Assembly: GCA_046719185.1 (NCBI GenBank)
Contig: JBDNDK010000167.1
Location: 1-5,130 of the forward strand
Length of the DNA: 5,130 bases
Direction: 5' to 3'
From: JBDNDK01 sp046719185
GTDB lineage: Bacteria; Armatimonadota; UBA5829
The notes under the pieces were generated by a model. The model searched no databases and was not told the origin of the DNA. It worked only from the letters and a program-made list of their open reading frames with translations. This document shows, piece by piece, positions 1 to 5,130 of the stretch. Within the stretch, counting starts at the first letter, position 1. Every line of letters begins with the position of its first letter. The position numbers and the translations under genes were made by a program.

Positions 1-640
1 CATATTGATGGTCAAAAACAATTCTGCCTCTAACAGGACCAGAATCCATAGTTACCACTTCACTGTCATTTAATATTTCTTTACTGCTTCCATCACCAAA
101 AACTAAAGATATGACTGATGACAAATCTCCACTATTGATTATATGTCTTTTTCTTTTGATGTCATACATACTTGATACAGCACCTATATTTGGTGCTATT
201 CTAGTTCTATAAAATTCATTTTCCAATGTGGTTATATCAGAACTTACAAAATCCTTTGAACTGAGTGCTCTTTCTTTTGCCCAAAACATCTTAAATCCCA
301 TTGGAGGAACATTCCTTGCTGTAAACATCAGCATTTCACCCCAATGCTGTCCCTGATACACCCTAGAATGCTGATCAATAACTGTAATTGCAGATGCCTG
401 AGACTTAAATGGAGATTCAACTATCACAATATCAGTTCTTGGAACAGAAAGCGGATTAAAAACTAATATTGGAACACCATCTCCACCAGTTGAGACAGTT
501 TTTCCAACATTTTCAATGAATTTATCTATTGTTAGTGCATTTAATGGGATAATTATTGCAAATAAGAGGGTAAAAATACAAAATATTGTTATATATATTC
601 TATTACACTTGTATTTCTTCAAAAATTCTTGCAATTTCAT
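1..640 (-). CDS. GH38 alpha-mannosidase C-terminal-region protein with secretion-type N-terminus (partial at left edge)
   Basis: This reading frame is open from 679 to the left edge and gives 213 codons from the ATG at 640. Residues 1-14 are basic (MKLQEFLKKYKCNR), 15-31 are strongly hydrophobic (IYITIFCIFTLLFAIII), and PLNA at 32-35 could be a signal-peptidase site, so a secreted or membrane-anchored protein is likely. From about residue 37 it resembles the part of GH38 alpha-mannosidases after the catalytic domain: GVPILVFNPLSVPRTD (55-70), MLMFTARNVPPMGFKMFW (103-120), LENEFYRTRIAP (139-150) and IGAVSSMYD (152-160). In the family these belong to the beta-sandwich half. The catalytic (beta/alpha) barrel and helical bundle that should precede them are absent, because the frame closes at a stop at 680-682. 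The gene overlaps the upstream gene by 38 nt. The start is uncertain: ATG 668-670 and TTG 632-634 are alternatives, the TTG having AAAGAG about 6 nt upstream. It may be a catalytically dead domain protein, a circularly rearranged enzyme or a truncated gene; the C-terminus lies outside the window. Confidence 0.72.
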   Translation of the reverse strand, partial: MKLQEFLKKYKCNRIYITIFCIFTLLFAIIIPLNALTIDKFIENVGKTVSTGGDGVPILVFNPLSVPRTDIVIVESPFKSQASAITVIDQHSRVYQGQHWGEMLMFTARNVPPMGFKMFWAKERALSSKDFVSSDITTLENEFYRTRIAPNIGAVSSMYDIKRKRHIINSGDLSSVISLVFGDGSSKEILNDSEVVTMDSGPVRGRIVFDHQY

Positions 641-1604
641 CTCTTTCAAATTCTGCAACTTTTTCTCCATTACTATATTTCACACCCAAAGAAACATCAA
701 CAGCTCTTCCAATTACTCCAGCAGTTATGTCATTTGAATTATAACTTTTTATAAGTTTTTGAGTGTCTGATGAATCAACAGATACCAAAAGACAACCAGA
801 TGATATTAATCCTAATGGATCTATATTCATATTCTTGCATATAATATCAGCTTCTTTAGTGATTTCTATGGCATATTTATCAATTATAAATCCAACATTT
901 GAAGCTTTTGCCATTTCATAGATGGCATTAGCAATTCCACCTTCAGTAGGATCATGCATAGCTGAAATATTTGCAGATTTCACTGCCTGTATTGCATATT
1001 TTAATATACATATTCCAGGATTCTTAATATAGTTCTGAGCAGTATGTATTATTTTTTTATCAACACCAATTTCAATTAGTTTCTCTTCATAGTGTGTTGC
1101 AATTATTGAACATCCCTCATAAGCAATAGATCCTACTAGAACTAAATCATCACCTACATTCACACCAGCAGAGCTATATATTTTTTCTCCAATTGGAAAA
1201 CCTATCATACATCCATTGACTATAAGTGAATTTACAGATTCAGTAAATTCTGTGTGTCCACCAATTAGTGATATATTCCATTTTTCACATTCAATTTTTA
1301 TTTGGTTTATAACATTTTGAGCATCTGATTCACTAGAAGATGGAGGAAGTAAAACAGTAGCCAGAAAAAATCTTGGCAAGGCTCCGGCTACTGCAATATC
1401 ATTTATGTTCACACAAACACTATAATATCCAATGTTATCGGTTGTAAATGTGATAGGGTCAGATGCAACTATAACAATATCATTGCTAACTCTAACAACT
1501 GCAGAGTCAACTCCAACCCATGGACCAATAATAACATCATCAGATATTTTTATATCCTGAAGTAATTTTTCTAATATATCTGAATGAAGCTTGCCAGTCT
1601 TCAT
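603..1604 (-). CDS. AIR synthase/HypE/ThiL-superfamily ATP-binding protein
   Basis: This 333-residue protein of the PurM/AIR-synthase fold (PurM, SelD, ThiL, HypE) is full length for the AIR-synthase-related group. Visible motifs in order: MKTGKL start, GPWVGVDSAVV (27-37; nucleotide/metal loop, Asp33 kept where relatives have GEDAA), DPITFTTDNIGYYSV (49-63), NINDIAVAGALPRFF (66-80; the family N-DIA-GA-P block), IGGHTEFTESV (114-124), HDPTEGGIANAIYEMA (217-232; core of the second domain) and ISSGCLLVSV (267-276). Family members use ATP to activate a carbonyl/amide oxygen or to phosphorylate; the substrate here is unknown. True HypE ends in a catalytic cysteine, whereas this one ends EEIQV, and no hydrogenase-maturation gene is nearby, so it is not HypE proper. 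ATG 1604 is chosen because MKTGKL fits the family start and lies 1 nt after the upstream stop. The in-frame ATG at 1664 would add 20 unrelated residues and a 59-nt overlap. The only SD-like run (GGGGAAG, 1626-1620) is about 15 nt away, so coupling is likely. Confidence 0.88.
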   Translation of the reverse strand: MKTGKLHSDILEKLLQDIKISDDVIIGPWVGVDSAVVRVSNDIVIVASDPITFTTDNIGYYSVCVNINDIAVAGALPRFFLATVLLPPSSSESDAQNVINQIKIECEKWNISLIGGHTEFTESVNSLIVNGCMIGFPIGEKIYSSAGVNVGDDLVLVGSIAYEGCSIIATHYEEKLIEIGVDKKIIHTAQNYIKNPGICILKYAIQAVKSANISAMHDPTEGGIANAIYEMAKASNVGFIIDKYAIEITKEADIICKNMNIDPLGLISSGCLLVSVDSSDTQKLIKSYNSNDITAGVIGRAVDVSLGVKYSNGEKVAEFERDEIARIFEEIQV

Positions 1605-1605
1605 T

Positions 1606-3651
1606 TTATTTATTAAATACTTCCCCAGTTCTATATGCAGTCCAAGCAAGCTCAAATGCTTCATCTCTATCAGGTATTGGTCTCACTGGGACTCTTTGTA
1701 TCTTGAATGTGCATTCTTTTTCAGAATCTAGCTCTATTTCAGCAATGGTTTCCCTAAGAGATATGTTCTCTTCAATGAAAGCAAATGGTGAGTTTGTAAC
1801 AGGATTGATTAAATCTTTATGGATAACATCACCATTTTCTTTTAATACCATAAATGAACCTCTGCTTCCACCACCTGACTTTAGATATTCAACAATACTT
1901 TCCATAAATGCCACTTGAGTAACCGCTAAATGCTCAGCTTGAATTGCTCTTGAAAGCTCTGAAGGTTTATCTACTTTAATAGCTCCATTTATAAGCTTCT
2001 TTGCAAATTCCCTTGCTTTATTTAGAGATTCTTCTGCAGTTTCAAGCTGTCTAATATAGCTTCCATAGGCAGACATACTTTTTTGAATTTGGCTCACAGC
2101 ATCCTCTGGCTTTATTCCATCAAGATTTTTTTGCCAATATGCAAATTTGTTATATATATTTGTTAATTCATTTTTAATCTTAGATTCATTAATTTCTGGA
2201 ATTTTTTCTGCAGAGTAAACATTTACAATATACTCAGCAGCTCTAATTGCTCCAACCTGACCAGCATTTAATGCAGAGCCTCCCGGTCTTTTAACTCCAT
2301 GACTTCCAGCCATCTCACCAATTATAAATGTCTGAGGTATATTTGATTGCCACCATTTATCAATATAAAAACCACCATTTAAATGCTGTGCACATACATT
2401 TATTTCTAATGGCTCTGTTCTAATATTAATTCCATTTTCAGAATATATATCAATTGCAAGAGGATTCATAAAATCTAATCTTTCAATTGGAGTTGATTGC
2501 AATGCATTGTTTCTTTCAAGATAAATATATGCTTCCTCATCCATCTTTGTTAAATCAAAAGGTTCTTTTCCTTCACCCGGTATAGGATTTTGTGTAAAAT
2601 CCATATATACTTTTCTGCCAAGTATCTGAGTTTCATAATAGACAAGAACATCAATCAAAGATGACAGTTGATTTAACACTCTCTGAGCATCAAAGGGCCA
2701 TTGATACCCCTTTAAGAATATATTTGTTGCCATTTTGGCTGTAGTATCAAAATATGGAGCAAGGAATTCTCTCTCATCATTTCCATCTTTATCAGTAGAA
2801 AATATTCTTGGTACAACTTGCATATATGTTCCAGAAACATTCCATCTAAATTTTGTTGATGCAAGACCAAATTGAGATTCAGTTAAGTTGTGTGCTTTAA
2901 GACCAGCCTTAAATGCAAGACCATGAATTCCAGTTTGCATTGGAGGATACACACTTACTTCATAAAGCTCTCCAGGTCCACCAGCTGCAAAAACTATATT
3001 TTCTGCACAAAATACAGTTAATCCCATACAAGGTTTGTCAACATTCTTTTTATCTAAAGTGATAATACCTATTATTCTCTTATCATCACCTGAACCATCA
3101 GTGATTATATGTGCAAGTTCTTGATGGTCAAATATTCTAATCCCATATAACTCAACTTTTTTTTGTAGGCATTCACTCATAAATTTTGAAGTTTTAGGAC
3201 CTGCAGATGTTGCTCTTTCATACGGGTCATGATCTGTTTTGTATCCAATGAATGCACCTTCTGGATTGTGTGGAAATGGAACACCAACCTCTACCAGATG
3301 ATAAAATCCTCTTAGTGATGATATACCTTCAGCTAATGCAACATCACCATGACAACAGCCAAAAGCTGTGAGAGTTTTTGCAAAATCTACAGCAGAATCA
3401 GCAACTGTTGGACTTGTGCCCATTTTATAATAAGTCTGCTTGTCTGAGCCGCTCATTCGTGATGCACCTAATGGCAATCCACCAGTAACCACAGCTATTT
3501 TCTCTTCTGGGTTTTTGACACCCTTAGCAGACATAAACTCCCATAGCTTAACAGCACAGTTCATTCCTGCTGCACCAGCACCAAATATTATAGTATTAAA
3601 ACTAAAAACTTTTGCCTCGGCATCACATGTGATTTTAATTTTCTCTGTCAT
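1606..3651 (-). CDS. FAD-dependent oxidoreductase, SdhA/FrdA flavoprotein superfamily
   Basis: This 681-residue flavoprotein is longer than a typical SdhA/FrdA (about 580-600). Residues 20-34 hold the dinucleotide-binding turn (TIIFGAGAAGMNCAV), followed by GASRMSGSDKQ (62-72), which matches the FAD pyrophosphate/isoalloxazine contact region. NIVFAAGGPGELYEVS (218-233) is the second FAD strand. Residues 421-473 match the SdhA block after the capping domain: AQHLNGGFYID (His423 where SdhA has its substrate His), TFIIGEMAGSHGVKRPGGSALNAG with Arg455 at the carboxylate-binding Arg position, then GAIRAAEYI. SGGGSRGSF (592-600) corresponds to the SdhA ESRGAH helix start. The QFHPTG motif is replaced by SQFGLAS (259-265), so the histidine is missing and succinate/fumarate activity is doubtful. 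There is no Tat signal, transmembrane segment, FMN site or adjacent iron-sulfur subunit, so it is probably a soluble cytoplasmic enzyme with an unidentified electron partner. The start is ATG 3651, with AGAGG at 3661-3657 and a 5-nt spacer. The GTG six bases upstream would bury that site. Confidence 0.88.
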   Translation of the reverse strand: MTEKIKITCDAEAKVFSFNTIIFGAGAAGMNCAVKLWEFMSAKGVKNPEEKIAVVTGGLPLGASRMSGSDKQTYYKMGTSPTVADSAVDFAKTLTAFGCCHGDVALAEGISSLRGFYHLVEVGVPFPHNPEGAFIGYKTDHDPYERATSAGPKTSKFMSECLQKKVELYGIRIFDHQELAHIITDGSGDDKRIIGIITLDKKNVDKPCMGLTVFCAENIVFAAGGPGELYEVSVYPPMQTGIHGLAFKAGLKAHNLTESQFGLASTKFRWNVSGTYMQVVPRIFSTDKDGNDEREFLAPYFDTTAKMATNIFLKGYQWPFDAQRVLNQLSSLIDVLVYYETQILGRKVYMDFTQNPIPGEGKEPFDLTKMDEEAYIYLERNNALQSTPIERLDFMNPLAIDIYSENGINIRTEPLEINVCAQHLNGGFYIDKWWQSNIPQTFIIGEMAGSHGVKRPGGSALNAGQVGAIRAAEYIVNVYSAEKIPEINESKIKNELTNIYNKFAYWQKNLDGIKPEDAVSQIQKSMSAYGSYIRQLETAEESLNKAREFAKKLINGAIKVDKPSELSRAIQAEHLAVTQVAFMESIVEYLKSGGGSRGSFMVLKENGDVIHKDLINPVTNSPFAFIEENISLRETIAEIELDSEKECTFKIQRVPVRPIPDRDEAFELAWTAYRTGEVFNK

Positions 3652-3656
3652 ACACA

Positions 3657-3661
3657 CCTCT
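3657..3661 (-). promoter_or_regulatory. Ribosome binding site of the flavoprotein gene
   Basis: AGAGG on the minus strand, 5 nt before ATG 3651. It decides for this ATG over the GTG at 3657, which would overlap the site itself. Confidence 0.7.
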
Positions 3662-3672
3662 AATAAAATATT

Positions 3673-4800
3673 TTATATTAAGCCCTCTACTCTTTTTTCA
3701 TAATTTGCTATTGGAGATAAATCACTTGTTGGTGTGTTTAGATAGAAATAGCTAACTGCACACCAATCATCTTCTCTTTCAAAAAGAAAGAGTTTTGATT
3801 CCTCTTTTAGCTCATCTTCAGTAATAAATGAGTTTCCATCGCCACATTTCACTATTTTATCTACTGTTTTTTCCAGCACAGATTTCAATAAATCCCAATT
3901 TGAACCACACCCAATCTGTTGAATAGTAACTCTTATGTCGCTATTAAAATATATTGGATCAGGGCCATGAAGCCTATAAAAACTATATCTCATATTTTGA
4001 GCATCAGCTACAGGGCAACCATGCCACATGCAGGAATATTGACCTTGTCCCCAGCCTGTTGAAATATAATCTTCAGTGCCAGTTCCACACAAAGTAGGAT
4101 AATCTGTATCTCCATCAAGATATATTTTTACTTCACCTTCACCCCACCATGTTTGTCTGTATTTTTTAGTATCTGCAATTACACCAATACTACATCCAAG
4201 ATACCTGCCTTTGCCATTAACTTTTGGTAATATCTCAAAGTCTTTTCTTAGTGTAGTTGGATTTTCTCTTCTAAAATGTGAATGAAAATAGCATGTACTA
4301 TCATCATGCTCATCACCAAGAGTAAAATTGACATCATAAAAGAACATTGATAAATTTTTTGATGATTCATTTGTAACTGTCATTTTGAATGCTTTTTTGA
4401 AAGGCATTGGAATTCTGCAATTGAAACTTCTTCCCTCCGGATTATCAAACCAAGCATTTTCAAATTTTTCTAATCTTCCTGTGGATTGACAGAAGAAATC
4501 TGCAATAGGAACTTCTACAGCTGGTTTCTCTGAATTATCCCAATATATTCTCAAAACTATTCCTCTTAATAATTCAGGGTCTCTCTCACTTATGGTAATC
4601 CAAAATCTTCTTATAGTTCCCATGCCTTCAGCATGTGCCATTGTAAAAGAATCACCTGCTGGAAGACCTCTACAAGCAGAGCCTTTTCTGCCGAAGTTTG
4701 CTTTGCCACCTTCACCAACTTTTGCATCATAATTTTCTGCAGATGCCCATCTTGTTTTTATATATTCTTTGTGTTTGAACATGTCATTATCAACAAACAT
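3673..4800 (-). CDS. DUF2961 / glycoside hydrolase family 172-like protein
   Basis: This 375-residue protein matches the DUF2961 family, which includes GH172 enzymes acting on alpha-D-fructofuranosides and D-arabinofuranosides through two glutamates. Visible features: TRWASAENYDAKVGEGG (16-32) and GLPAGDSFTMAHAEGMGTIRRFWITI (45-70), the family N-terminal strand pair; LRIYWDNSEKPAVEVPIADFF (83-103), the typical 'D...P.V.VP..DFF' block; and WWGEGEVKIYLDGD (218-231) followed by YPTLCGTGTEDYISTGWG (234-251). The EGE and GTGTEDY glutamates (Glu221/Glu223 and Glu243) are the likely catalytic pair, and both are present. EREDDWCAVSYFYLNTP (341-357) is the usual C-terminal strand. No signal peptide is seen, so it is probably cytoplasmic and would act on an imported small glycoside. 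The start is ATG 4800, with GGAG at 4811-4808 and a 7-nt spacer; an ATG at 4857 would add 19 residues with no family match. It is the first gene of the run, 21 nt upstream of the flavoprotein start. The fold is certain; activity and substrate are inferred. Confidence 0.88.
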   Translation of the reverse strand: MFVDNDMFKHKEYIKTRWASAENYDAKVGEGGKANFGRKGSACRGLPAGDSFTMAHAEGMGTIRRFWITISERDPELLRGIVLRIYWDNSEKPAVEVPIADFFCQSTGRLEKFENAWFDNPEGRSFNCRIPMPFKKAFKMTVTNESSKNLSMFFYDVNFTLGDEHDDSTCYFHSHFRRENPTTLRKDFEILPKVNGKGRYLGCSIGVIADTKKYRQTWWGEGEVKIYLDGDTDYPTLCGTGTEDYISTGWGQGQYSCMWHGCPVADAQNMRYSFYRLHGPDPIYFNSDIRVTIQQIGCGSNWDLLKSVLEKTVDKIVKCGDGNSFITEDELKEESKLFLFEREDDWCAVSYFYLNTPTSDLSPIANYEKRVEGLI

Positions 4801-4806
4801 CACTCG

Positions 4807-4811
4807 TCTCC
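4807..4811 (-). promoter_or_regulatory. Ribosome binding site of the GH172-like gene
   Basis: GGAGA on the minus strand, with GGAG at 4811-4808 and 7 nt to the ATG at 4800. It fixes the start 57 nt inside the longest possible frame and removes 19 residues that have no family match. Confidence 0.75.
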
Positions 4812-4815
4812 AACA

Positions 4816-4839
4816 AATATTAATATTAAATATATATTT
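4816..4839. repeat. Two adjacent perfect 12-bp AT palindromes
   Basis: AATATTAATATT (4816-4827) is followed directly by AAATATATATTT (4828-4839); each equals its own reverse complement. They lie just upstream of the GH172 ribosome site, in the likely leader. They could be a regulator-binding site or a weak AU-rich hairpin, but such palindromes also arise by chance in AT-rich spacer DNA. Confidence 0.4.
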
Positions 4840-4847
4840 TCTTGCTA

Positions 4848-4876
4848 AGGTTATCATAGAAATAGCTAAATATCAA
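4848..4876 (-). promoter_or_regulatory. Weak candidate promoter for the GH172-led operon
   Basis: On the minus strand TTGATA (4876-4871) matches the -35 consensus at five of six positions. A 17-bp spacer leads to TAACCT (4853-4848), a poor -10 match. This would give a leader of about 40 nt carrying the palindromes and the GGAG ribosome site. The -10 is weak enough that another sigma factor, an activator or a different start point is possible. Confidence 0.22.
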
Positions 4877-4907
4877 TTGGTTTTATATAATAGTTTGCTG
4901 TTATAAT
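4877..4907 (+). promoter_or_regulatory. Extended -10 sigma70-type promoter for the U32 gene
   Basis: TG at 4899-4900, one base, then TATAAT at 4902-4907 make a perfect extended -10. A weak -35-like TTGGTT lies at 4877-4882 with a long 19-bp spacer, so the extended -10 probably carries the recognition. With normal spacing, +1 falls on 4914, the A of the ATG, predicting a leaderless transcript. A second TATAAT at 4886-4891 lacks a good -35 and would give a leader of about 16 nt without a ribosome site. Confidence 0.55.
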
Positions 4908-4913
4908 GTTATT

Positions 4914-5130
4914 ATGAATAAAATTGAACTATTGTCCCCTGCTAGAGATATTGAATGTGGAATCTCTGCTATAAACTGCGGTGCTGATGCTGTATATATA
5001 GGTGCTGAATCTTTTGGTGCCAGAGAAAAAGCATCAAACTCCATAGAAGATATTTCAAAACTAATAGAATATGCTCATAAATATTGGGCAAAAATCTACA
5101 TTACAGTTAACACTCTCTTATATGAAGATC
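4914..5130 (+). CDS. Peptidase U32-family protein, RlhA/YdcP-like (partial, N-terminal 72 residues)
   Basis: The frame opens at ATG 4914 and runs off the right edge. The visible 72 residues are a clear U32 N-terminus: IELLSPARDIECG (4-16), GADAVYIGAESFGAREKASNSIEDI (23-47) and AHKYWAKIYITVNTLLYED (54-72). In U32 proteins these strands and helices start a TIM-barrel-like domain; most characterised members are not proteases but Fe-S, prephenate-dependent RNA hydroxylation factors (RlhA on 23S rRNA, TrhP on tRNA) or UbiU/UbiV. The LLSPARD start and FGAR--ASNS signature resemble E. coli RlhA/YdcP most closely from memory, more than YegQ/TrhP. The cysteines that would bind the Fe-S cluster lie outside the window, so the subgroup stays open. 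There is no Shine-Dalgarno upstream of the ATG; instead a perfect extended -10 promoter sits 6 nt before it. It is divergent from the four-gene run and probably functionally unrelated. Confidence 0.9.
   Translation, partial: MNKIELLSPARDIECGISAINCGADAVYIGAESFGAREKASNSIEDISKLIEYAHKYWAKIYITVNTLLYED

Larger units (their letters stand above)
4801..4913. promoter_or_regulatory. Divergent intergenic region
   Basis: This 113-bp region lies between the start of the GH172-like gene (minus) and the U32 gene (plus). It must hold the promoters for both directions unless either is transcribed from further away. It is very AT-rich and contains a strong plus-strand extended -10 box, a weak minus-strand -35-like box and two adjacent palindromes upstream of the GH172 ribosome site. 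No riboswitch-like structure or known operator was recognised. Confidence 0.7.

Noticed and set aside
516..737. Plus-strand open frame of 73 codons with a hydrophobic, low-complexity product
   Set aside because: It lies opposite the junction of two well-supported minus-strand genes, has no family match or ribosome site, and its composition is that of an antisense shadow.
1605..1664. N-terminal extension of the AIR-synthase-like protein from ATG 1664
   Set aside because: The 20 extra residues overlap the conserved flavoprotein C-terminus in another frame and do not resemble the family, which starts near MKTGKL.
1703..1918. Plus-strand open frame of 71 codons
   Set aside because: It is fully antisense to the conserved C-terminal part of the flavoprotein and has no independent support.
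3652..3672. Possible terminator between the GH172-like and flavoprotein genes
   Set aside because: The 21-nt gap is AT-rich but has no GC stem followed by a U-run; it holds only the downstream ribosome site.
3440..3703. Plus-strand open frame of 87 codons
   Set aside because: It is antisense to the FAD-binding N-terminus of the flavoprotein. Its proline/alanine-rich product is what the reverse of GAGAAG-type motifs gives.
4633..4848. Plus-strand open frame of 71 codons with several cysteines
   Set aside because: It is antisense to the GH172-like N-terminus and the divergent spacer, with no ribosome site or recognisable motif.
4801..4857. N-terminal extension of the GH172-like protein, which could look like a short hydrophobic leader
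   Set aside because: The added residues (MITLARKYIFNINICWRR) have no proper signal-peptide hydrophobic core and would read through the GGAG ribosome site that serves ATG 4800.

Overview
The window is AT-rich, with AT-leaning codon choice (many ATA, AGA, AAA and TTA codons). It is densely coded, with short intergenic gaps and recognisable Shine-Dalgarno sites, so it is bacterial. The style suits a low-GC anaerobe such as a clostridial or similar Firmicute lineage, but nothing here fixes the taxon. There is no rRNA, tRNA, CRISPR array, insertion sequence or phage gene, and no stretch over about 115 bases lacks a gene.

Layout: four minus-strand genes form a compact, operon-like run, read from right to left. 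They are (1) a GH172/DUF2961-type protein (4800 to 3673), (2) a 681-residue FAD protein of the succinate dehydrogenase/fumarate reductase flavoprotein superfamily (3651 to 1606), (3) an AIR-synthase/HypE-like ATP-binding protein (1604 to 603), and (4) a protein with a secretion-type N-terminus fused directly to the post-catalytic beta region of GH38 alpha-mannosidases (640 to beyond the left edge). The gaps are 21 nt, 1 nt and a 38-nt overlap, so co-transcription and translational coupling are likely. A 113-bp divergent intergenic region (4801-4913) separates this run from a plus-strand U32-family gene (4914 to beyond the right edge) that resembles the rRNA-hydroxylation protein RlhA/YdcP.

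How the genes may work together (inference): two carbohydrate-active folds bracket a soluble flavoprotein and an ATP-grasping enzyme. This suggests a small pathway acting on an unusual glycoside or sugar acid. The GH172-like enzyme has no signal peptide and should be cytoplasmic. The flavoprotein keeps the FAD fold and some dicarboxylate-type active-site positions but lacks the canonical QFHPTG motif, so its substrate is probably not succinate or fumarate. The AIR-synthase-like protein lacks the C-terminal cysteine of true HypE and has no hydrogenase genes beside it. No substrate can be named from the sequence.

The points most worth a second look are the GH38-like protein that starts where the catalytic domain should already have ended, the uncharacterised four-gene combination, the altered flavoprotein active site, and a perfect extended -10 promoter placed so that the U32 mRNA would be leaderless.
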